The notes under the pieces are model-generated. The model was not told the DNA's origin. It was given only the letters and a program-made list of their open reading frames with translations, and made no database searches. A stretch of DNA of 64,000 bases from Lentilactobacillus fungorum. Its GTDB lineage: Bacteria > Bacillota > Bacilli > Lactobacillales > Lactobacillaceae. The DNA is taken from contig NZ_BNJR01000008.1 in NCBI RefSeq assembly GCF_016860605.1, positions 1-64,000 of the forward strand, given 5' to 3'. The position numbers were made by a program, and so were the translations under genes. Positions 56,792 through 64,000 of the stretch are shown piece by piece. Numbering within the stretch: position 1 is the stretch's first letter; each line of letters starts with the position of its first letter.

Positions 56792-57520
56792 TTAATTAGT
56801 AATCGGTTCCCGGTTGGGGGTTCCTGGTTTTCTTGGATACTTTTTCGGCGTTGATTTAAGTTTATTCACCACAATGATGTGTCGCGGTTCATTAGAAATT
56901 GGCAATAAAAAGTCATTGTCACTAGCTACTTGACCACCCAAAACTTGAATAGCTGCCTTGGCATCGACCAGTTCATCTTCGGCTTTAGCAGCCTTCATTG
57001 CGATCAATTTGCCGCCAACTTTAGCCAGTGGCAAACATAGTTCACTTAACACAGCCATCCGGGCAACGGCTCGCGCAGTCACCACATCAAATTGTTCGCG
57101 AAACGGCGACTTTTTGCCACCAAATTCCTCTGCCCGCGCATGATGCATCAAAACGTCTTTAAGTCCAAGTGTCTTGACAAGTGCTTCTAGAAAATTAATC
57201 CGCTTATTTAATGAATCAACGATTGTGACCTTTAGTTGGGGAAAGACGATCTTTAATGGAATAGATGGAAATCCTGCTCCTGCGCCAACGTCGCAAATTG
57301 TCAACGATTCAGTTTGAATCTGTGAAACAAAAAAAGCAGGCGTAATCGAGTCATAGAAATGTTTTAAATAAACCGCTGATCTTTCCGTGATGGTTGTAAG
57401 GTTAACATGCTCATTAGCTTCTACCAACAGCTTAAAATAGGCATCGAACTGATCCATTTGCTGATCCGAGACTTCGATGCCTTGGTCTAAAAGTGCTTGT
57501 TTAAACTGGTCATTGTTCAT
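56792..57520 (-). CDS. rsmG: 16S rRNA m7G527 methyltransferase RsmG (GidB)
   Basis: 242 residues. The Rossmann methyltransferase motif is [15 protein letters not shown] (about 73-87); [11 protein letters not shown] and TARAVA (about 148) are conserved in RsmG. It methylates G527 of 16S rRNA using S-adenosylmethionine. Heads the rsmG-parA-parB transcription unit. GGGAGAA before the ATG. Confidence 0.95.
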   Translation of the reverse strand: MNNDQFKQALLDQGIEVSDQQMDQFDAYFKLLVEANEHVNLTTITERSAVYLKHFYDSITPAFFVSQIQTESLTICDVGAGAGFPSIPLKIVFPQLKVTIVDSLNKRINFLEALVKTLGLKDVLMHHARAEEFGGKKSPFREQFDVVTARAVARMAVLSELCLPLAKVGGKLIAMKAAKAEDELVDAKAAIQVLGGQVASDNDFLLPISNEPRHIIVVNKLKSTPKKYPRKPGTPNREPITN

Positions 57521-57539
57521 AAATACTTTCTCCCGGTGT

Positions 57540-57558
57540 GTGAAACAATCTGTTTCAC
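57540..57558. promoter_or_regulatory. inverted repeat of parS half-sites (everted)
   Basis: GTGAAACA-ATC-TGTTTCAC. The octamers are exactly the two halves of consensus parS, but in the opposite order; the right half continues as TGTTTCACGT, 10 matching bases of parS. It lies about 20 bases upstream of rsmG. Confidence 0.5.
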
Positions 57559-57748
57559 GTCTTAGTATACTTTACCTTAAAATAGCTTGCCTGACAAGGC
57601 TTTCGTCAACATTAATTCACTCTATACAAAGATCATTTTAACATGGCTTCCTCGGATCTGGATAATTGGTTCCTCAGTTCATTTTAAATACATGAACTTG
57701 ACGCTATTAAAACGGTTAAGTAACGCAAAAACCATTGAGAAATTACAA

Positions 57749-57787
57749 ACACGAGGTTGGCAACTAAAAGTCGTCTCAACCTCGTGT
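57749..57787 (-). terminator. terminator of the nucleoside-salvage group
   Basis: An 11-bp perfect stem ACACGAGGTTG / CAACCTCGTGT, then TTTGTAATTT on the minus strand. Confidence 0.7.
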
Positions 57788-57804
57788 GATCAAGTTTTAT
57801 TTAA

Positions 57805-58719
57805 TTATTTGTTAATCTTGCTAACCTCTTCCAAGAACCACTCATTGAATGCTTGGGCATCAATGTCCACACAAACGTTGGCATTCGTTTTGCCATCATG
57901 ATAAGCGCCACGGATGTCGCCAACCGTTTCTCCGATTGCCGGGCCGTCAGTGACGATATCAATCCACATCTTCTCAGTCTTAATGGCTTCTGGATGTAGC
58001 AGATAAAAGATGGTGTTCACGTCGTGCATCGCAATCCCTTGGTCGCTATTATCGCCATCGTGAATAATAATATCATGTAACATTTTACCAGTCTCGTTCA
58101 TCGTTTCCAGCTTGGCAAGGGATTCAGGGGTCAATAACGCCTTCATCGTAATATCCAACCCAACCATCGTGATCGGAATACCAGCATGATACATAATTTT
58201 AGCTGCATCCGGGTCGGTAAAGACGTTGAATTCAGCTGCACTGGTCATATTCCCTTTGCCAAGTGAGCCGCCCATGGCAACGATTCGCTCAATGTGATCC
58301 TTAACCTCTGGATACTCACTGAACAACAATGCAATGTTCGTATAAGAACCAGTTGGTACCAACGTGATTTTTTCATCGCTGTTCATGATAGTTTCTCGCA
58401 AGGCTTCAACCGCACTGACATCCAGCGGCTTTGGCAAGTCTTCTGGGAACTCATAACCAGGCATGCCAGACTCGCCATGAATCCGGGCCGCATCTTCAAA
58501 TTCTTTGATTAGCGGTTGTTTGGCACCAGCGGCAACTGGCACTTTTTTGTTGAAGAAACGGACAATCTTTTGAGCATTCTTAGTTGTTTTATCAACCGTC
58601 ACATTACCAGCAACGCTCGTAATCAATTTCAGCTCAATTTGGGGGTCATTTAACGCCATAGTCAAAGCCGCCGCGTCATCAATCCCCGGATCCGTATCCA
58701 TTACAATCTTAATTGTCAT
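57805..58719 (-). CDS. Inosine/uridine-preferring nucleoside hydrolase
   Basis: 304 residues. Calcium-binding DTDPGIDDA (residues 8-16) is diagnostic; AGNVTVDKTTKN (about 37) and NVFTDPDAA (about 165) are conserved. It cleaves ribonucleosides to base and ribose. GGAGGAA before the ATG. Downstream of transporters for bases and nucleosides, so it serves salvage. Base preference cannot be told. Confidence 0.93.
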   Translation of the reverse strand: MTIKIVMDTDPGIDDAAALTMALNDPQIELKLITSVAGNVTVDKTTKNAQKIVRFFNKKVPVAAGAKQPLIKEFEDAARIHGESGMPGYEFPEDLPKPLDVSAVEALRETIMNSDEKITLVPTGSYTNIALLFSEYPEVKDHIERIVAMGGSLGKGNMTSAAEFNVFTDPDAAKIMYHAGIPITMVGLDITMKALLTPESLAKLETMNETGKMLHDIIIHDGDNSDQGIAMHDVNTIFYLLHPEAIKTEKMWIDIVTDGPAIGETVGDIRGAYHDGKTNANVCVDIDAQAFNEWFLEEVSKINK

Positions 58720-58865
58720 AATAAATGATTCCTCCTTAATCTTAAACGCTTACAAAAATCATGTGCATAAAAGGCGAACAATAACTGCTCACCTTCTATG
58801 CTCCGATGAAAGCCTGCTATCAATAATTCCGAAGTGCCACCAACGACCTTCCTTTGATAACAAGT

Positions 58866-60179
58866 CTATAATACCGCACTTAAAACCAGGTCACATAAAA
58901 ATAATGCCCCTAAAACATATGTTGCAACGGTCAGTTCATTCTGCCGACCAGCCGCAATCTTGAGAATGGGATAGGCAACAAAGCCAAACGCCAAGCCTGT
59001 CGAAATACTGGTCGTAAACGGAATAATCACGACGATTAAAAATGCCGGGAACCAATCCGAGAAGTCAAACATATTAATTCGGCTTAGCTGATTCATCATG
59101 AGGGCTCCCGTGATAATAATCACCGGTGAAATCGCTGCTTGTGGGACAAAAGACAACAGGGGGATAAAAAACAGCGAAATGGCAAACATGATTCCAGCCA
59201 CAATTGATGTTAATCCCGTTCGGCCGCCACTTTCAATGGCTGAGGCACTTTCGGCGGCGGCTACCGTTGGACTGGTACCAAGAATTCCAGATAGAAAAGT
59301 CGTCACTGAACTTGCTTGAAAGGCTTTCTTGAATTTCTTGGGATTTGGCATAATCCCTTCCAGCAGCCCCATTGATTCAAATACCAAAATCATCGTCATT
59401 GAAAAAACCGCCAAGATAAAGGGAATACTCAATCCATGACTAAAATCCCCTTTGGCCAAAATGTGGCTGTACTTAGAGATGTCGCCAATGCTGACCGAAG
59501 GCGATGCCTGATCCTTAATGCCAAATAAAATACCAGCGATGGACGTCACCAGGATTCCAATAAAGAACCCCCCGGTCACGTTGCGAATAAACAAAAATAA
59601 CGTGAGCAACAATCCAAATATAGCCAGCAACGTTGCCGGCTTCGTCATATCACCCAAGGCCAAAATTGAATTTTTGCCTTGCTGGATTAATTGGGCCTTT
59701 TCAAGACCAATTTCTACCAGAAACAATCCAATTCCAGCAGTAATTCCTGCCTTAAGCGTTTCTGGGATTCCCTTTGCAAGAATTTCACTCAGCCTGGTGA
59801 ACGCGATGAGCATATAAATCACACTGGAAACAATTGAAATGCCCAAGGCCTCCTGCCAAGAAAGCCCCATTGCCACGACAATCGTATAGGTGAAAAACGC
59901 ATTAACTCCCATCCCCGGCGTTAAAATAACCGGCGCGTTCGCCCAAAATCCCATGATTAAACAGCCGATAAAGGATGAAATAATGGTTGCAAAAACGCTC
60001 AAATCAGCAGGGATCCCTGCGTCTTTTAAGATCATCGGGTTAACGATAATGATATATGAAATCGCAAAAAAGCCCGTCATCCCCGCAATGATTTCCCGCT
60101 TAATCAACGATTTATCTTTAATAGCCTCACGAAGCCGCAGCTTGTTGGCTACGGCTTCTGCTTGTTGCTTTTTATCCAA
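58866..60179 (-). CDS. NCS2-family purine permease (PbuG/AzgA-like)
   Basis: 437 residues, about 12-14 helices. FFAISYIIIVNPMIL and GMGVNAFFTYTIV near the N-terminus, ESMGLLEGI and SPTVAAAESASAIESGGRTG (about 305-325) are signatures of the AzgA/PbuG (hypoxanthine/guanine/adenine) branch. Start TTG with AGG upstream. It lies between nupC and the hydrolase on the same strand. Confidence 0.92.
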   Translation of the reverse strand: MDKKQQAEAVANKLRLREAIKDKSLIKREIIAGMTGFFAISYIIIVNPMILKDAGIPADLSVFATIISSFIGCLIMGFWANAPVILTPGMGVNAFFTYTIVVAMGLSWQEALGISIVSSVIYMLIAFTRLSEILAKGIPETLKAGITAGIGLFLVEIGLEKAQLIQQGKNSILALGDMTKPATLLAIFGLLLTLFLFIRNVTGGFFIGILVTSIAGILFGIKDQASPSVSIGDISKYSHILAKGDFSHGLSIPFILAVFSMTMILVFESMGLLEGIMPNPKKFKKAFQASSVTTFLSGILGTSPTVAAAESASAIESGGRTGLTSIVAGIMFAISLFFIPLLSFVPQAAISPVIIITGALMMNQLSRINMFDFSDWFPAFLIVVIIPFTTSISTGLAFGFVAYPILKIAAGRQNELTVATYVLGALFLCDLVLSAVL

Positions 60180-60209
60180 AAATAAAACCTAACTTTCTAA
60201 TCCTAAATA

Positions 60210-61487
60210 TTACCAAACAAACAATCCAACGATACCAGCTGACATGAGCGATACCAAGATTCCTGAAAGTAACATCGTCAAAACATTTTTACTGATCAAG
60301 TCATTTTTTTCCTTATCAACCAGCCCTTTGAAGGCGCCGATAATCATACCGGTTGTTGAGAAGTTCGCAAATGATGTAATGAAGACCGTCAATTGAGCTT
60401 GATAATGAGCTGGGAAGATACTGAGGTTATGGATCGTTCCTGCAATTTTTCCCATGACAACAAATTCGTTGGTAACTAACTTCATTCCCATAAATTGGGC
60501 AAATTGGAACGCATGGCTAACATCCAAGCCCATCAACCAAGCAAATGGGAACATGACAATTCCCAAGATATGTTCCAATGACAGCCATGGATTAAATAAT
60601 GCCAAAATCTTGTCAATCAAAGCAGCTAACGCAACAAAGGCAATAACATTAGCGGCAATAATTAAAATCAATCGGCCAGCGCCAAGAATTGAATCACCTA
60701 AGAATGAGAAGTAAGGTTCCCGTTTGCCATTGGCTTGAACATCACCGGCTTCAACAGCTGCTTCACTCGTACCGCTGCCGCCCATCTTAGCAATGGTATC
60801 TTCTTCTGGTGTGACCTTAACCGGATTCAAAATGCTTGTAATAATCAGCGCATTCAACACATTAAGTGGAATGGCCGTCAACACATATTGACCAGGTACC
60901 ATTTGGGTATAGGCCCCGATGATTGATGCCGTGACACATGACATTGACATCATTGCCAAAGTTAAATTACGCTTTGCAGACATTTGCTTTAGTTGAAGTG
61001 AGGAAACGGCCAATGCTTCGGTGTTCCCAAGAAACATCATTTCAACGGCAAAGAATGATTCGAACTTTGGGGCCCCGGTAATAAACGACAGCCCACGGCC
61101 AACCCATTTGATAATCCACGGTAAAACACCGATATAAGTCAGTGTATCAAACAATGGGACAATCATCAGGATTGGCAGTAAAGCAGAGGTGACAAAGTTC
61201 ATTGTTTTAGCAGTCCCGCCAAATTGTGGTGTTACCCAGTTTGGTAACGCAAAATTGATTCCTTGATAAGCAACTTGCACCAACCAGTTGAACCCATCGG
61301 CCGCCGCCTTAACTGCATCTCTTCCCCATTCAAAGCTGGTCAAAATCCAAGCAAGAACAAGGTTAATCACTAAGACGATTGCGACTGAACGCCAGTTGAC
61401 GCTTTTTTTTGCATTAGAAAATAGCAATGCAATTCCTAAGTACACGACAATACCAAGGATGTTAACCAGCAAATATGTTAATTGCAT
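60210..61487 (-). CDS. nupC: NupC-family concentrative nucleoside transporter
   Basis: 425 residues. CNT-family proton-coupled importer: MNFVTSALLPILMIV, MMFLGNTEALAVSS (about 175) and ITSFANFSTTGMIIGAF (about 365) mark the Gate and two re-entrant loops. Usually pyrimidine nucleosides and adenosine. AAGAGG lies ten bases before the ATG. It is 30 bases ahead of the permease gene. Confidence 0.94.
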   Translation of the reverse strand: MQLTYLLVNILGIVVYLGIALLFSNAKKSVNWRSVAIVLVINLVLAWILTSFEWGRDAVKAAADGFNWLVQVAYQGINFALPNWVTPQFGGTAKTMNFVTSALLPILMIVPLFDTLTYIGVLPWIIKWVGRGLSFITGAPKFESFFAVEMMFLGNTEALAVSSLQLKQMSAKRNLTLAMMSMSCVTASIIGAYTQMVPGQYVLTAIPLNVLNALIITSILNPVKVTPEEDTIAKMGGSGTSEAAVEAGDVQANGKREPYFSFLGDSILGAGRLILIIAANVIAFVALAALIDKILALFNPWLSLEHILGIVMFPFAWLMGLDVSHAFQFAQFMGMKLVTNEFVVMGKIAGTIHNLSIFPAHYQAQLTVFITSFANFSTTGMIIGAFKGLVDKEKNDLISKNVLTMLLSGILVSLMSAGIVGLFVW

Positions 61488-61609
61488 ATTTCAAAATCCT
61501 CTTTTCTGAATTTATCAACAAAAATTGCAAAATCTAATTCTTAACCTCTACCCTCCTTGCGTTACAGAATTGGTTTTAAAATTTAAACCCGAATTAATCA
61601 TATCGTGAA

Positions 61610-62446
61610 TCATGCCAATTCACCAAGAAAACTGCTTCCAATAAACGATTGGGAAACATCGAGATTGAAGACATCCGTGATCGTCGCGGCAATATCCGCG
61701 AAGGAAGCCCGAACGCCTAGCGAATACCCAGTCGACCCAGAAGGCGTGTAAACAATGAGCGGCAAATACTCACGAGTTGGCGTGGTGCTAAACGTTGGGT
61801 CGTTAGCAAACGAAGACGTTATCACCAGCAAATCGGTTCGATACAGTTCGTTAATTAACCGTGCCAGCTGCTGGTCAACATAGCGTAATGACTTTGCACA
61901 CCCCTCAATATCAGCTTGCCGACAGCATTCTTGCAACCCCATTGTCCGCATATAAACCAGTCCACTGCTTGGGACAATGACTTGTTCGTGCAATTTTTTA
62001 AAGGCCGAAACATCATTATTAGCGGTCAGAATTGTCGCCAGGTCTTGATTAAATATGTAACTATTATAATGACTAATCACGACTGACCGAAGCGCGGCAT
62101 TCCCATTATAAACAACTGAATCAATCGCACTGGTAATTCTCACGTCGGATTGATAATCAAACATTTCCCGCAAGCCGGTATTCAATTTGTTAGCGTTAGC
62201 TGCCAAACGCACCTTGCCAAAATAACCAAGTGGCGCTTCAACTGGCGGAATGCCAACAATCGGGTCACCAAAGCGGCTATTCCCAAGGCCCAATCGGCTT
62301 AATGTTGGCAGCTTAAATCGTTCACCAGTTCGTGCGGCAATGTGGCCGAGCATATCGGCCCCAACAGAATTAAATTGGTCGGCATCGCTTGCTTGACCAA
62401 TGCCAAGTGCAGATAAATCAACAATAATAACGCGCTGAAAATCCAT
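61610..62446 (-). CDS. Degenerate phosphopentomutase-like protein
   Basis: 278 residues, clearly homologous to DeoB: GADMLGHIAARTG (about 29-41), LPTLSRLGLGNSR, GIPPVEAPLGYFGK, NDPTF and TREYLPLIVYTP. But it is about 110 residues shorter, and the metal-binding positions are changed. The VLDSVGIG motif reads VDLSALGIG so the Asp becomes Ser; GKDTxTGHWE reads ANKLNTGLRE; the DxxxxxGH-type region lacks its Asp and His; ADHGNDPT reads SSFANDPT; and GTDHTREY reads STTPTREY. Enzymatic mutase activity is very unlikely. An intact frame with a good AAAGGAGAG site suggests a retained non-catalytic role or early decay. It opens the nucleoside-salvage group. Confidence 0.82.
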   Translation of the reverse strand: MDFQRVIIVDLSALGIGQASDADQFNSVGADMLGHIAARTGERFKLPTLSRLGLGNSRFGDPIVGIPPVEAPLGYFGKVRLAANANKLNTGLREMFDYQSDVRITSAIDSVVYNGNAALRSVVISHYNSYIFNQDLATILTANNDVSAFKKLHEQVIVPSSGLVYMRTMGLQECCRQADIEGCAKSLRYVDQQLARLINELYRTDLLVITSSFANDPTFSTTPTREYLPLIVYTPSGSTGYSLGVRASFADIAATITDVFNLDVSQSFIGSSFLGELA

Positions 62447-62900
62447 AGGCCTCTCCTTTGGTTGTTATCATTATCCCAGCTAATGTGAAATGGTTCTATT
62501 GACTAGAATAACGAATTAGCTACCCGATGTAAATTAAAAGTCACAACAAGTAATACCTTTTACTCAATTGATTGCGCTTTCATTGTAACAAAAACATCAT
62601 CATCTCACAACCACAACTTTTACAGAATAAACGGCAGCTTAGCTAAACGCTTCTAAGTGATCCAAACTAACGACACTCCTTTCATCACTCAAATCCGTTC
62701 ATAGTCAAGGCATACTGGTAATTGAACAAGTGTTAACAGCAACAATGAACACTTGTTACATTAGTTATTGGTTAGCTTGATTATTAGAATAAATTGTTAT
62801 ATCCACCAATCAATCCATAACTAAGTTGTTTACCTAAAATAATCGCAGATAGCTTAATCTTGATGCCATCTTTTTGTAGCGAACACTTATAGGACTTTTG
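62447..62900. other. intergenic region without recognisable gene
   Basis: AT-rich sequence upstream of the degenerate phosphopentomutase gene. I see no convincing gene; the promoter of the salvage group must lie here or further upstream. Confidence 0.4.
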
Positions 62901-62967
62901 TTGCATATTTAATGCAAAAAAAATAGGATTTAAACTCGATTTGAAATACTACAAGTTTAAATCCTAT
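62901..62967 (-). terminator. perfect 14-bp hairpin with T-run, plus adjacent palindrome
   Basis: ATAGGATTTAAACT (62923-62936) pairs exactly with 62954-62967. On the minus strand the stem runs into eight T, then the palindrome TTGCAT-N5-ATGCAA (62901-62917). It looks like an intrinsic terminator for a minus-strand transcript coming from the cre-bearing promoter at 63578-63605. Confidence 0.65.
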
Positions 62968-63577
62968 GTGGAAGGGATTATCGGGGTTAATACCCACTTC
63001 ATCAATAATTTAATGTTTTATCGCCTCAATTTAACTAACTTGTTGATCCATCTGCCGCAAACTTTAATCACTGTTTTTAATTTACTTTTGATAAATTTGC
63101 CGTGCGATCAACGAATGGTTCTTCGTGAAACTCATTGTATCAACTTGATATCTCATCAATTTGACTGCGGAACCATCTGGCTTACTACAAGCGACCTCTC
63201 TACGTAAAACTTATTCAATTACTCCAACAGGTATTAATAGTGAGCCCTCAGGTTGCATAAACATTTGAAACCAAACTTATTATATTCAAACACTTAATCA
63301 CCTGAATTAATTTTGTTATTTTAACTCTTAAACATTTGAAACTCTCTTGAGACTTATGAAACATTAACATTTAAATACAAGCTACTCAAACTTCATGTTC
63401 CTAAAACCATCATGAAACTTTCAAACCTTAATACTTAAAATAATCATCCGTCATTTCAAACTGTGAAACATTTGAAAATAATCTAGTTACAGTTCAACAT
63501 ATTACTTTTGGATCAGAGAACATTCAAAGTAGGTGAAACCCCTTAAACTTCGAACTTTCTTTCCCTTCCTTGACTAT
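62968..63577 (-). ncRNA. possible non-coding transcript region, tentative
   Basis: About 600 bases between a good minus-strand promoter and a terminator-like hairpin, with no minus-strand reading frame of useful length. The word TTTCAAATGTTT or a near form occurs at least three times (about 63262, 63328 and 63467 on the plus strand as AAACATTTGAAA). A plus-strand 88-codon frame from 62941 has no homology that I recognise. Confidence 0.3.
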
Positions 63578-63605
63578 ATAATACCATATCTGGAAGCGTT
63601 TGCAA
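63578..63605 (-). promoter_or_regulatory. sigma-A promoter overlapped by a cre site
   Basis: On the minus strand TTGCAA (63605-63600), 16 bases, TATTAT (63583-63578). TGGAAGCGTTTGCA (63591-63604, plus strand) fits the CcpA consensus TGNAARCGNWWNCA at every defined position and covers the -35 and spacer, so carbon catabolite repression is expected. Confidence 0.65.
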
Positions 63606-63740
63606 GCATTAGTTCCCAATTTTATCATTTTAACTGAAAAACAACCTCAAAGTGCTTTCTCATCAAGGGTTTAGCAGATGATAAGCATTTAACCCTTCTC
63701 GCTTTTACATGGGTAATTGGCCATTAATCACCACTAAATC

Positions 63741-63782
63741 AAAAGGATCAACCCGCCAACCTGATGACCGATCAATCCTTTA
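63741..63782 (-). terminator. terminator of the partial gene at the window end
   Basis: AAAGGAT and ATCCTTTT arms around a 26-base imperfect loop, just after the stop of the partial gene. Confidence 0.55.
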
Positions 63783-63789
63783 TTTACCA

Positions 63790-63999
63790 TTACTTAAATA
63801 AAAATCTCAATGGATCAAATGCAAAAAATGATAATCCAGCCAAGCCGATAATCGACACCGTCGCAATCAACGGCCACATATCCGAAACACCTGATTGGTC
63901 ATTCATCTTATATTTAGCCTTAGAAACTGGCGTCGTAATGGTTACTTTATCACCATTCGTTGTTGTTAACTCACCCGGCCGTGCCCGTCGCTTATTGAC
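63790..63999 (-). CDS. C-terminus of a membrane-anchored protein (partial)
   Basis: The last 69 residues of a gene that continues beyond the window. Basic and Gly/Thr-rich (KRRARPGELTTTNGDKV...) with a final hydrophobic helix (MWPLIATVSIIGLAGLSFFAF) and the tail DPLRFLFK. No LPXTG is visible in this part. Identity cannot be assigned from so short a stretch. Confidence 0.7.
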   Translation of the reverse strand, partial: VNKRRARPGELTTTNGDKVTITTPVSKAKYKMNDQSGVSDMWPLIATVSIIGLAGLSFFAFDPLRFLFK

Positions 64000-64000
64000 T

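Noticed and set aside
62941-63207. An 88-codon plus-strand frame starting with TTG.
   Set aside because: The start lies inside the loop of a perfect terminator-like hairpin; no ribosome site and no convincing transposase or other homology.

Overview
The window looks like chromosome from a low-to-moderate GC lactobacillus (family Lactobacillaceae, possibly one of the heterofermentative genera; genus not resolvable by eye). Supporting signs are a KxYKxGKxW-type signal peptide on a giant serine/alanine-rich adhesin, DUF5776 and MucBP surface modules, an LPQTG sortase substrate, many TTG starts behind strong GGAGG sites, a CBS-less GuaB, and a rsmG-parA-parB-DUF951-ychF-DUF1129-guaB block of the kind found near oriC in this family. 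I see no rRNA, tRNA, CRISPR array, intact insertion sequence or prophage.

Layout. 0-3.4 kb: CorA-type and Nramp (mntH) metal transporters and a cold-shock gene. 3.4-19 kb: a 4005-residue KxYKxGKxW/Ser-Ala-repeat adhesin, divergent from its glycosyltransferase pair gtfA-gtfB. 19-28.6 kb: SDR oxidoreductase plus a MagIII-like DNA glycosylase, a YjeM-like permease, an MBL hydrolase with a divergent MerR regulator, a MucBP/DUF5776 surface protein, gpmA, an AI-2E-family membrane protein and a TPR-like membrane-anchored protein. 29-38 kb: yueI, then a 5-oxoproline cluster (pxpB, pxpC, accB, accC, DUF1445, pxpA, Nramp-like ycsG) and azlCD. 38-45 kb: a VanRS-like two-component system followed by a D,D-carboxypeptidase, then a beta-helix LPQTG adhesin. 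45-50.6 kb: pncB and its NrtR-type regulator with a twin-palindrome operator, two convergent M10-type metalloprotease paralogues and a small SH3-like surface protein. 50.8-57.5 kb: guaB, DUF1129, ychF, DUF951, parB, parA, rsmG. 57.8-62.4 kb: a nucleoside-salvage group (nucleoside hydrolase, NCS2 purine permease, NupC transporter, degenerate phosphopentomutase-like protein). 62.4-64 kb: a long stretch with no convincing gene but with a strong minus-strand promoter/cre and a terminator-like hairpin, then the 3' end of a membrane-anchored protein.

The most striking unexplained feature is a family of about 120-bp imperfect palindromes in seven intergenic loci (28.7, 31.9, 35.5, 39.6, 47.9, 53.1 and 54.8 kb). 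There are 13 type-A units in head-to-tail arrays of two to four, and two 306-bp type-B blocks that differ at one base and flank DUF951-ychF. The paired segments change together between copies (GCAAAGC/GCTTTGC, GCCAGGC/GCCTGGC, GCTAGGC/GCCTAGC; three alternative middle stems), so the fold is conserved rather than the sequence. The five type-A arrays all sit just ahead of a ribosome binding site in the same orientation, and in two cases the first three bases of a unit are the stop codon of the preceding gene.

Other points of interest are the giant adhesin without LPXTG and without secA2/secY2 nearby; the 5-oxoprolinase cluster carrying its own biotin carboxylase and biotin carrier, suggesting a multi-subunit lactam/amide carboxylase; and a phosphopentomutase homologue that appears to have lost all its metal ligands yet keeps an open frame in a nucleoside operon.
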